Source: UBA525 sp964589765
GTDB lineage: Archaea > Nanobdellota > Nanobdellia > Woesearchaeales > UBA525
Direction: 5' to 3'
Length of the DNA stretch: 10,208 nucleotides
Assembly: GCA_964589765.1 (NCBI GenBank)
Contig: CAZPUM010000038.1
Coordinates: forward strand, 1 to 10,208
The notes beneath the pieces are model-generated. The model was not told the DNA's origin. It worked only from the letters and a program-made list of their open reading frames with translations, and made no database searches. A program made the position numbers and the translations under genes. Positions 1 to 6,441 of this stretch are shown here, piece after piece (the stretch's first letter is position 1; each line of letters begins with the position of its first letter).

Positions 1-984
1 AAAATAGATTTCGTTATAATGTGAATTTAAATCTACAATATCATTCCAAAATTGTCTGATATCATCAATGTCGATTCCACGCGCAGCAACATCTGTTGCT
101 ACAAGACAACGCACTTTTCCTGTTGAGAACAGTTTCAGTGCTTGTGTTCTTTGTTTTTGCGTTCTGTCGCCGTGAATCTGTTGTGCGGAAACATCACTTT
201 TTTTCAAGACACGGCTAAGTTTGTCAGCCCCTCTTTTTGTTTTTGTGAATATCAAAACTTTCTCAAGGTTCTCTTGCTCAAGAAGATGTAGAAGTAAATC
301 GATTTTTTTCTCTTTGTTTACAAACAGAACTTTTTGGTCGATTTTTTCAACAGGCGTTGCTTGAGGTGTTACCTCAACTCTGACAGGGTTACGCAATAAA
401 CTGTTGGCAAGTTGAGAAACCACTCCTGACATTGTTGCGGAAAAGAATAAAGTCTGCCTTTTGGTGGGAACAAAGCTTGAAATTTTCTTGATGTCATGGA
501 TAAAACCCATGTCAAGCATTCTGTCTGCTTCATCAAGAACAAAAAATTCAACAAGTCCGAGTTTAACAAAGCCTTGTTCTTTCAAATCCATCAACCTTCC
601 GGGTGTTGCAACAAGGATATTTGCCCCTGTTTTCAGAGCATTGACCTGAGGACCTTGTTTGACTCCGCCGTAAATGGCGGCATATCGAATATCAGTATTT
701 TCTGCGAACAGCTGAATCTCTCTGCCAACCTGCATGGCGAGTTCTCTGGTCGGACAAAGAATTAGGGCTCGAACACCTTTTCGTGGATTAACCAACAGAT
801 GGCTAAGTATTGGCAGGACAAAAGCTGCGGTTTTTCCAGTCCCTGTTTGAGCTATCCCAAGTATATCCGAACCTTTGGCTATAAGGGGTATCGCCTCACT
901 CTGGATGGGCGTTGGTTCCACAAACCTTGCTTTATCGACAGCCTTCTTAATCGGCCCGGGTAATATATCGAAAACATTCTTCAT
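1..984 (-). CDS. DEAD-box RNA helicase, RhlE-like, 3' end outside the window
   Basis: ATP-dependent RNA helicase of superfamily 2, expected to remodel RNA duplexes in the cytoplasm. The 328 visible residues show the family motifs in order: Q motif (PTPIQ, 24-28), Walker A (AQTGTGKT, 45-52), motif Ia (PTRELA, 78-83), GG (106-107), TPGR (127-130), DEAD (151-154) and SAT (182-184). In helicase domain 2, the ATDVAARGID motif ends at residue 305. The start at 984 lies about 20 residues before the Q motif, as is usual for the short RhlE/CshA type. The short leader carries GAGG 8 nt before the ATG. One oddity: after GIDIDD the expected VINYDLP and HRIGRTGR segments are not seen, and residues 309-328 do not look like the family (see findings). 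The product class is sure; the exact subfamily is not. Confidence 0.93.
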   Translation of the reverse strand, partial: MKNVFDILPGPIKKAVDKARFVEPTPIQSEAIPLIAKGSDILGIAQTGTGKTAAFVLPILSHLLVNPRKGVRALILCPTRELAMQVGREIQLFAENTDIRYAAIYGGVKQGPQVNALKTGANILVATPGRLMDLKEQGFVKLGLVEFFVLDEADRMLDMGFIHDIKKISSFVPTKRQTLFFSATMSGVVSQLANSLLRNPVRVEVTPQATPVEKIDQKVLFVNKEKKIDLLLHLLEQENLEKVLIFTKTKRGADKLSRVLKKSDVSAQQIHGDRTQKQRTQALKLFSTGKVRCLVATDVAARGIDIDDIRQFWNDIVDLNSHYNEIYF

Positions 985-992
985 TAGAAAAT

Positions 993-1028
993 CCTCTTAT
1001 AAACGAGAACCTTGTTCTATTTATAAAA
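993..1028 (-). promoter_or_regulatory. Helicase promoter: TATA box plus Shine-Dalgarno-like GAGG
   Basis: On the minus strand TTTTATAAAT lies at 1028-1019, its near edge 35 nt before the ATG. This predicts a leader of roughly 10-13 nt. GAGG at 996-993 sits 8 nt before the start codon, the only convincing ribosome-binding site in the window. A short inverted repeat (AGAAC-N3-GTTCT, 1006-1018) lies between the TATA box and the leader. Confidence 0.5.
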
Positions 1029-1035
1029 CATGGTG

Positions 1036-1045
1036 CTAAATATTT
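1036..1045 (+). promoter_or_regulatory. Candidate TATA box for the acyltransferase gene
   Basis: CTAAATATTT ends 40 nt before the ATG at 1085, which would give a leader of about 15 nt without a Shine-Dalgarno. A weaker A-rich element, CAATAAAC near 1058-1065, sits at the 20-nt spacing seen for the other genes and could be the real box. Confidence 0.35.
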
Positions 1046-1084
1046 TGGTACCGAAACCAATAAACACTCAGTGTTAATCCTATC

Positions 1085-1693
1085 ATGATGAGTCTTTACA
1101 ACTTTGTTAACTTATTCACGACAGCGTATCTGCATTCGATGTATAACTTGGATGTTAGCGGAAGCGAAAACATTCCAAAAAATGGCCCTGCAATTCTGGC
1201 TGCTAACCACAAAAGCTGGCTTGATATACCTATTGTGGCGAGTTTGACGACAAGACATGTTCGCTTTGTGGCCAAACAGGAATTAATTGAGTATACAGGC
1301 GTTGCTGGAATAGCTATGAAATATTTCTTTGATAAAATGGACATAGTGCCTGTTAAAAGAGGAAAATGTGGCTCTAGTGTGATAAAAGGGTGTTTAAGAA
1401 ATCTGGAACTTGGACATATGGTAGCAGTCTTCCCCGAAGGTACCCGGTATTACGATGATAAAATTCACGGGTTTGCCAGACTACCTGACTCTTTGTCACA
1501 AAAAAAGCACGTTCCGATAATTCCCATAGGGATAAGAGGCAGTGTTAGTTATTGGAGGGAAAGAGTTATCGTTAATGTAGGAGAACCTCTGGAACGAGGC
1601 CATAATCTTCAGGAGATTGTTTCATCGCTTTCAGGATACGAGATTCAAAGGGATGAACCAGATTCTTTGGGTATAAACAGAGAACTGATTTAG
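1085..1693 (+). CDS. plsC: 1-acyl-sn-glycerol-3-phosphate acyltransferase family protein (PlsC-like)
   Basis: Acyltransferase of the PlsC/LPLAT family, which moves an acyl chain onto lysophosphatidic acid or a similar lysolipid at the inner face of the membrane. The 202-residue protein has the catalytic H(X4)D motif NHKSWLD (H42, D47), a motif II region around DIVPVKRG (86-93), motif III FPEGTR (116-121) and a motif IV-like VPIIPIGIRG. Length is slightly below the usual 200-250. A hydrophobic stretch near the N-terminus could be a membrane anchor. The start is ATG 1085, or 1088 immediately after; an in-frame stop at 1061 excludes a longer form. It ends 7 bp from the convergent antiporter gene. 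In an archaeon with ether lipids its substrate is unclear; it may acylate something other than glycerol phosphate. Confidence 0.88.
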   Translation: MMSLYNFVNLFTTAYLHSMYNLDVSGSENIPKNGPAILAANHKSWLDIPIVASLTTRHVRFVAKQELIEYTGVAGIAMKYFFDKMDIVPVKRGKCGSSVIKGCLRNLELGHMVAVFPEGTRYYDDKIHGFARLPDSLSQKKHVPIIPIGIRGSVSYWRERVIVNVGEPLERGHNLQEIVSSLSGYEIQRDEPDSLGINRELI

Positions 1694-1700
1694 TTTCAAA

Positions 1701-3335
1701 CTAACTTGAACCCTTAAGTTCTTCGACGTGTCGAATCTTTTCTTCGAGATATTTTTCAGGGTTTAGTCCGTGGCTTTCAATCATCGTGCTCATGTGATGG
1801 CCCCCGATATGGTAAGGCATCACAACATAGCTGGCTCCTGCCTCATAAAGAGTAAGTGCCTCGTCTGTTGTATGGGCGACAACTGAAAAAATAGCGTGGT
1901 GGTTTGCTTCTCTTATTGTATTAAGAAGCAAAAGGTTGGTCTCAAGGCGCGGAATAGTACTGACCACCATTTTGATATGGGCGTGAGCCAAAGATTCAAG
2001 AAGCTCTAAGTCTTCGGCATCACCAAACATGCAGTCAACACCCAGTTTTTGGATTTTTTCTATCTGGGTGGGGTCATAATCTACAACAAGAAACTTTTTT
2101 TTCTGTCTTCTGAAAGTTTTCAGGATTCCAATGCCAAGTTTGCTTGAACCAAAAAGAATAATGTCGTGTTTGTTATCAGAATGGATTTTCTTTAGTTGCT
2201 TTCTTTCAAATATTGATAATATGCCAGATATGTAAGGAAATATTTCGTCTGAATACATTATCAGATAAGTGCTTACAGCGATAGTAACTACTCCCACGAT
2301 TGTTACGAGTCCCAACAATTCTTGGGACACGTGGCCCAGGGTCACCCCCATTGCTAGGATAATCAGAGAGAATTCGCTTATCTGGGCCACAGTCAAGCCT
2401 GCCTGAAAACCTGCTTTTTTAGGATAGCCGAGGGCGCCCATGATTGAGATAACAATCAATGGGTTACCTATGAGAACAAGTAGTGAGAATATTATTGCTG
2501 GAACTACTAGAGAACCAATACTGCTAAAGTCCATCTGAGCGCCAAGAATTATGAAGAACAGCAGAATGAAGAAGTCTCTAAGTGGTTTTAACCTGGCAGC
2601 TATCTCGTGTCGAAACTTGCTCGCTGAAAGGGTTATTCCTGCCAGCAAAGCACCTGCCTCAATGCTTAATCCCACAACGCTGAAAGCTCCTGCAACAGCA
2701 ACACACAGGGTAACTGAGAATAGTAAAAGGAGCTCTTGAGATTTGGCCATGTAAGAAACTATGTGGTTCAGTATCAGCAGGAATAGGATGCCCACCCCTA
2801 GGATTAGGAAAATGTTGGCAAGAAGGATTGCAGGGTCATCTATTCCTGTCAAGGCCATCAAAAAGATGATCGCTACTATGTCCTGAACAATAAGGAATCC
2901 TATGGCTATACGACCATACATTGTCTGTATATCTCCTTTATCTGAGAGAAGTTTGCTGATGATGATTGTGCTACTGAATGTGAGTGCAAGTGCAAGATAT
3001 AATGATTCAACAGTGCTAAATCCAATAAGTTGAGCAATAAAGTAACCAATGGCACTCGTAAATATTATCTGTCCTATGCCTGTGATTACTGCAACCTTTC
3101 CTGTTTCTTTGATAGTTTTAGGACTTAGATTGAGCCCGACAATAAATAGAAGGAGTACCACTCCTACGTGTGCGAAACCCTCAATTCCGTCGCTAGCAGT
3201 AACGATTCCTGTTGCTGCAACAAGAATTCCTGTGGCAATGTAACCTATGATAAGTGGTTGCCTCAACAACTGCATTAAAGCGCTTAAACCAACAGCAACA
3301 ACAAGAATCACTGCAAGTTCCAGGAATGTTTGCAT
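1701..3335 (-). CDS. KefB-like CPA2 monovalent cation/proton antiporter with C-terminal TrkA-N domain
   Basis: Integral membrane antiporter of the CPA2 family, expected to exchange K+ or Na+ for H+. With the start at 3335 the protein is 544 residues. Roughly residues 1-385 are a dozen hydrophobic helices, including GFLIVQDIVAI with the conserved Gln-Asp pair (Q151, D152) and GLTVAQISEF, matching the GxxxxxGEF-type region of the family. Residues from about 390 form a TrkA-N/RCK nucleotide-binding domain (ILFGSSKLG, then VVDYDP), the usual regulatory module. The longer reading from ATG 3386 adds 17 residues, but a TATA box lies inside that extension with its near edge 22 nt before ATG 3335. MQTFLELAVI also begins directly with the first membrane helix, so 3335 is preferred. 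The dinucleotide loop lacks the middle glycine of GxGxxG. Ion specificity cannot be read from the sequence. Confidence 0.92.
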   Translation of the reverse strand: MQTFLELAVILVVAVGLSALMQLLRQPLIIGYIATGILVAATGIVTASDGIEGFAHVGVVLLLFIVGLNLSPKTIKETGKVAVITGIGQIIFTSAIGYFIAQLIGFSTVESLYLALALTFSSTIIISKLLSDKGDIQTMYGRIAIGFLIVQDIVAIIFLMALTGIDDPAILLANIFLILGVGILFLLILNHIVSYMAKSQELLLLFSVTLCVAVAGAFSVVGLSIEAGALLAGITLSASKFRHEIAARLKPLRDFFILLFFIILGAQMDFSSIGSLVVPAIIFSLLVLIGNPLIVISIMGALGYPKKAGFQAGLTVAQISEFSLIILAMGVTLGHVSQELLGLVTIVGVVTIAVSTYLIMYSDEIFPYISGILSIFERKQLKKIHSDNKHDIILFGSSKLGIGILKTFRRQKKKFLVVDYDPTQIEKIQKLGVDCMFGDAEDLELLESLAHAHIKMVVSTIPRLETNLLLLNTIREANHHAIFSVVAHTTDEALTLYEAGASYVVMPYHIGGHHMSTMIESHGLNPEKYLEEKIRHVEELKGSS

Positions 3336-3356
3336 AGTTAGACGCAGTAATTTGGT

Positions 3357-3365
3357 TTTATAAAT
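3357..3365 (-). promoter_or_regulatory. TATA box of the antiporter gene (leaderless start)
   Basis: The minus strand reads ATTTATAAA, with its near edge 22 nt before ATG 3335. This spacing puts the transcription start at or beside the start codon and decides the start at 3335 over the upstream ATG at 3386. Confidence 0.65.
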
Positions 3366-3391
3366 GTTACATAGGATTAGAAACAAAAAAT

Positions 3392-3889
3392 TTACAATTT
3401 TCTACTATCAATAGCCCAGTGTAGTAAGGCTTGTCGCTGTTTTCTGCGACAGGCTAAATCGCCTTTCTTACAGTTTTTCTTAATCTGGGCTATATGTCTG
3501 CCAATAGCTTTCCAGCGTTTAATTTGGCGTTCATCATCTGGATGTCTTCTACCAAGATAATAACGGCAGTACCATTGAAACCACCCGTAGGGGTCATCGG
3601 GGTGGATCCACCCTTTGTCCTGCCAGACCTTCCAGGGTTGTGAAGCAGAAATTCCAAAGAAATTCACTGAAGGGTCTTTGAACTTTGACAGCTTGGCATT
3701 CTTGAACCATTTCTTAGGCAAGTCATCTGGTATGTCAAAGAAATAACTCCCATCAAAGATGCCCAGTTCAAGCATCTCCTGGGGGTTTAACTCAGGTTTG
3801 AAATCAGGATGGAATTTTTTACCCTCAGGACAGGTCAGCTTGTATGTGTACCCCTTCTGGTGTTCGTCCTGTGTTGTGATTGTACGCAT
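3392..3889 (-). CDS. Conserved Trp-rich protein of unknown function
   Basis: I know no function for this 165-residue protein. It resembles a widely scattered uncharacterised family, which I recall from bacteria, archaea and fungi. The conserved-looking core is residues 72-126: VNFFGISASQPW, then KGWIHPDDPYGWFQWYCRYY (93-112 region), GRRHPDD (113-119) and RQIKRW (121-126). The C-terminus has four cysteine/basic features: NC at 139-140, GDLAC at 143-147 and a RKQRQALLHWA segment (149-159). It is highly charged and aromatic, with no signal peptide or membrane segment, so it is probably cytoplasmic and may bind nucleic acid; this is inference. It lies 56 bp downstream of the antiporter start, on the same strand but with each gene having its own TATA box. 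The start is supported by a TATA box 22 nt upstream. Confidence 0.85.
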   Translation of the reverse strand: MRTITTQDEHQKGYTYKLTCPEGKKFHPDFKPELNPQEMLELGIFDGSYFFDIPDDLPKKWFKNAKLSKFKDPSVNFFGISASQPWKVWQDKGWIHPDDPYGWFQWYCRYYLGRRHPDDERQIKRWKAIGRHIAQIKKNCKKGDLACRRKQRQALLHWAIDSRKL

Positions 3890-3910
3890 AATGAACCAAC
3901 ATCAATCCTA

Positions 3911-3920
3911 TTAATAAATA
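3911..3920 (-). promoter_or_regulatory. TATA box of the Trp-rich protein gene
   Basis: The minus strand reads TATTTATTAA with its near edge 22 nt before ATG 3889, the spacing expected for a leaderless archaeal transcript. It lies in the 39-bp gap after the hydrolase stop, so this gene can be transcribed on its own. Confidence 0.5.
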
Positions 3921-3928
3921 ATTAGGTC

Positions 3929-4888
3929 TCAGGTTACAATTATTGTTTGTAGGTAATCGAGATTGTCTTTGAGTTGTCTCAAATAATCATCAGATAACCT
4001 GTTTTTTTGGCTGATATCTCTCATTCCTTCGGCCAATCGTAAGAATATTTTGTTATGTCCCCCACTAACCCAAATAACATCACTTTCAGGATGGGTAAAT
4101 ACTGTTCTTAAATGCGCTTCATCTTCTTTTTTGTAAGTCAAGAAGTCATTCTTCGGCAAGAACACTTTTACAGGAACCTCTGAAATCGCGGGTAAATTAT
4201 CTTCTAAGCTGAATGTTAACATCTCTTCAAGACACATTCTGAATGCAACTTCGAATCTTTTTGCATTTTTTTCATATTGATTAAACCCTGCCATGCTAAG
4301 TATAAACTCCTCAATGCGCCCGTCTTGTAAAGCCCGGAACAGCTCTTTTTTGTGTCCTGTTCTTCCTGCCTTGAGTAAATCTTCCCCGTCAACAACAAAA
4401 TCCGGCTTTCTGATGTAAGGGGCTACAATAATAACCTCTCTGATTCTAGGGTCGTGTTGTAACTCCACAAGTTGTCTGCGAATAATCTGGTAAGCATAGC
4501 TGTGGCCGTTGATATCGATTGGGCCATCGTGTTCTGAAAAATAGTTCTCAAAAAAGTGTTCATACACACCAACGTGTCCATCCAAAGATTCAGGAGGCAG
4601 TAGCTCGTCTCCAACTTTGATAACAGGACTTGGAGATACTCCTGCCTTGTAATCGCTATCCCACTCTTGAACACGCCTTCGTAAATAGGGTCTTACTAAA
4701 GATGGTGGGAAAAAGAATCCTGGTAATGTGAGTAGAGTGGCCTTGCCTTTAGGTTCAGTGTTTTCAACCTTGACATATCTGTAGTTGCCTTCTCCTTCGT
4801 ATCCATTTGTTGCTTCGAAAACTCTTTTCAAAATAACTCCCAAACCTCTGCGAGGTGAGAAGGTGTAGTTTGTCAAACCAGTACTCAT
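3929..4888 (-). CDS. Alpha/beta-hydrolase-like protein
   Basis: Probable serine hydrolase of 319 residues with unknown substrate. The alpha/beta-hydrolase plan can be followed: an early strand and oxyanion-type loop TLLTLPGFFFPP (51-62), a nucleophile elbow DINGHSYAY (125-133, Ser130), a following strand VIIVAPYIRKPDF (152-164), a late acid candidate Asp248 in VFLPKNDFLT (242-251) and a late histidine His278 in WVSGGHNKIF (273-282). The spacing of Ser, Asp and His suits the fold. No signal peptide or membrane helix is visible, so it is likely cytoplasmic. The elbow is GHSYA rather than GxSxG, and the region between 60 and 125 is long and unfamiliar, so I cannot assign a subfamily (esterase, lipase, peptidase or other). 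The start is supported by a TATA box 23 nt upstream. Confidence 0.7.
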   Translation of the reverse strand: MSTGLTNYTFSPRRGLGVILKRVFEATNGYEGEGNYRYVKVENTEPKGKATLLTLPGFFFPPSLVRPYLRRRVQEWDSDYKAGVSPSPVIKVGDELLPPESLDGHVGVYEHFFENYFSEHDGPIDINGHSYAYQIIRRQLVELQHDPRIREVIIVAPYIRKPDFVVDGEDLLKAGRTGHKKELFRALQDGRIEEFILSMAGFNQYEKNAKRFEVAFRMCLEEMLTFSLEDNLPAISEVPVKVFLPKNDFLTYKKEDEAHLRTVFTHPESDVIWVSGGHNKIFLRLAEGMRDISQKNRLSDDYLRQLKDNLDYLQTIIVT

Positions 4889-5033
4889 TCTTAACGGAAT
4901 TCTGTTGTGAATATTAATACGTTTCTACAGATTGAGTGGTATTAATTATATCCGAGATGTTGAATGATATTTAAAGAATTATGGGGTGTAATGAACTGGT
5001 TTGGGCAACGCCTGATAACATATACGGTGCTGT
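4889..5033. other. Longest intergenic gap (145 bp)
   Basis: AT-rich gap holding the hydrolase TATA box near its left end. I see no tRNA, no stable hairpin followed by a T run, and no repeat. A 22-codon plus-strand ORF (4981-5049) overlaps the lysS end and is probably chance. Confidence 0.6.
4911..4920 (-). promoter_or_regulatory. TATA box of the hydrolase gene
   Basis: The minus strand reads GTATTAATAT with its near edge 23 nt before ATG 4888, consistent with a leaderless transcript. A second AT-rich element at 4941-4950 is too far upstream for this start. Confidence 0.5.
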
Positions 5034-6350
5034 TTATAACGGGAAGTAAATAGAATCTCTAATGTCGTCAACTCCCATGTAAATCATTAGAGTTCTGTCG
5101 ACCCCGAAGCCGAGACCTGCACAGGGAGGTAATCCTAGTCGCAGCAAAGATAGGAATTGTTGGTCATTGTCATTAAGAGATTTGCCGTGTGTTTTTGCCT
5201 GTTGGCGAATTCGTCTCTCTTGCTCATCAGGGTCATTAAGTTCGGTAATACCATTGCAAATTATATTTCCATTTATGTGATATCTGAACTCTTCAACAAG
5301 ACCTGGTTCGTCGTCAAAAGTCTTACCTAAAACAGAAATTTCCTTAGGTACTCCATGCAATATAATATTTTCCTCAGGATATTTTTTTAGTAAAGTTCTG
5401 AATACGTCATAAACGTAGAATGCTCTGTGAAGTTCCTCATCGTTGCCATGATTTCTGTAATTTTCCTCGCTAATGTGTGACTTTAATGAGTCTATACTTG
5501 CTCTACGTGCGTCAAGTCCTGTTTCGTCTCCGATGAATTGGTATAAGTGTACTTGTCTGGCCTCAGCGGGGTCATTCAGGGGTCTATGTGCTGAATCATT
5601 TAAATGTCCGAAAAGATTTATGGTAAGCTCTAGTATGTCGCTATAGTTGGCTCCATTCTGATATAATTCTATAACGCTGAATTCTGGGTGATACGATTTC
5701 GATACTCCTTCATTTCTAAAATTTTTTCCAAACTCAAATATGTTTTCTAATCCTCCTACAAGAAGTTGCTTTAATCTCAACTCAGGTGTTTTTCTTAAAT
5801 ACAAGTCTCTTTCAAAATGGTTTGAGTATGTTTTAAAATCTGCAGCCAAGGAGGTATTTGTAACTTTCTGCAACAGTCCTGTATCCACTTCTTGAAATCC
5901 TTGTTTGAATAGATATTGTCTCATTTCCCTGATTAGAGTGTTTCTTATCTGAAATGCGTTTAGCATCTCGTCATCAATCATTAATGCAAGACCTCTATTC
6001 TCGCGTCCTGTTATTGTGTTAACACCCTTATGTTTATCAGGAAGCGACTCTTTGCACTTTGCTAGCCTGTCTCCAGATATTACTCCTAAGGTCATAACTC
6101 CTGTGTTGGTTATGAAAAGTGATCCCTTGACATCTATGATGTCTCCAACGCTCCATTTTTTCATACTTGCATAATTGTCGCCTAATTCGTCTTTTTTCAA
6201 AGCTATTTGCATTCTTCCTGATTGGTTGTGAATTTCTAAGAAAGTTAATTTTCCGAAGGACCTTTTTGCAGATATTCTGCCACGAAGCATATGTACTTCT
6301 CCTTCGGTGCCCCGAACAATATCATTTATAGATAAGGAAGGCTTGTTCAT
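5034..6350 (-). CDS. lysS: Class II lysyl-tRNA synthetase-like protein with an altered active site
   Basis: Class II aminoacyl-tRNA synthetase closest to LysRS; the family joins lysine to tRNA via lysyl-AMP. It is 438 residues against about 500 for E. coli LysS, mainly through a short N-terminus. Residues 19-57 are the OB-fold anticodon-binding domain, keeping F37 and the GRMQ turn (Q48). Motif 2 is FRNEG (211-215) followed by HPEF and ELY (228-230). CNGITELND (365-373) keeps N366 and E370, and motif 3 is GLGFGVDR (412-419). Odd points: the motif 1 proline is Gly158 (VDTGLL), the GGAxARPF lysine loop is replaced by NTSLAADF (165-172), and the Phe of NGF is Ile368. It ends right after IYFPL, a few residues shorter than relatives. 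It is head-to-head with a normal class I LysRS. It is very likely a LysRS relative, but whether it charges tRNA-Lys is uncertain. Confidence 0.85.
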   Translation of the reverse strand: MNKPSLSINDIVRGTEGEVHMLRGRISAKRSFGKLTFLEIHNQSGRMQIALKKDELGDNYASMKKWSVGDIIDVKGSLFITNTGVMTLGVISGDRLAKCKESLPDKHKGVNTITGRENRGLALMIDDEMLNAFQIRNTLIREMRQYLFKQGFQEVDTGLLQKVTNTSLAADFKTYSNHFERDLYLRKTPELRLKQLLVGGLENIFEFGKNFRNEGVSKSYHPEFSVIELYQNGANYSDILELTINLFGHLNDSAHRPLNDPAEARQVHLYQFIGDETGLDARRASIDSLKSHISEENYRNHGNDEELHRAFYVYDVFRTLLKKYPEENIILHGVPKEISVLGKTFDDEPGLVEEFRYHINGNIICNGITELNDPDEQERRIRQQAKTHGKSLNDNDQQFLSLLRLGLPPCAGLGFGVDRTLMIYMGVDDIRDSIYFPL

Positions 6351-6370
6351 GGTTACGTGATTGGTGCCTT

Positions 6371-6380
6371 TTTTATAAAG
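6371..6380 (-). promoter_or_regulatory. TATA box of the class II LysRS-like gene
   Basis: The minus strand reads CTTTATAAAA with its near edge 21 nt before ATG 6350, predicting a leaderless transcript. It faces the lysK TATA box, about 33 bp away, in the same 91-bp gap. Confidence 0.65.
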
Positions 6381-6412
6381 ATGTCTTCTGTTACTTTTAA
6401 ATGGTGGTTATT

Positions 6413-6422
6413 AATTTAAATT
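6413..6422 (+). promoter_or_regulatory. TATA box of the class I LysRS gene
   Basis: AATTTAAATT ends 20 nt before ATG 6442, consistent with a leaderless transcript. With the box at 6371-6380 it makes a compact divergent promoter, so the two synthetase genes could share control. Confidence 0.6.
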
Positions 6423-6441
6423 GGTGTAGTATTCTCCTATT

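Noticed and set aside
1006..1018. AGAAC-N3-GTTCT inverted repeat upstream of the helicase gene as an operator
   Set aside because: Five-bp arms are expected by chance at this scale; noted only as part of the promoter region.
1694..1700. Terminator hairpin between the convergent acyltransferase and antiporter genes
   Set aside because: Only 7 bp separate the stop codons and no hairpin with a T run is visible; the convergent overlap at 8778-8781 likewise has no room.
3336..3386. 17-residue N-terminal extension of the antiporter from ATG 3386
   Set aside because: The TATA box lies inside it at the right distance from ATG 3335, and the family's first helix begins at MQTFLELAVI.
4423..4674. Open frames of 60-100 codons antisense or out of frame to the large genes (also 461-765, 1096-1344, 2551-2739, 7007-7312)
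   Set aside because: All lie inside well-supported genes with motifs in another frame and show no family features; they are shadows.
4981..5049. 22-codon ORF on the plus strand at the end of lysS
   Set aside because: Overlaps the lysS 3' end, has no well-placed TATA box or ribosome-binding site, and the peptide is unremarkable.
5034..6350. Pyrrolysyl-tRNA synthetase or EpmA (EF-P lysine ligase) for the class II enzyme
   Set aside because: It has a LysRS-type OB-fold anticodon domain, which both lack, and LysRS-like ELY and NGxxELND segments. EpmA has EWY and a changed motif 3; no pyl genes or EF-P gene are nearby.
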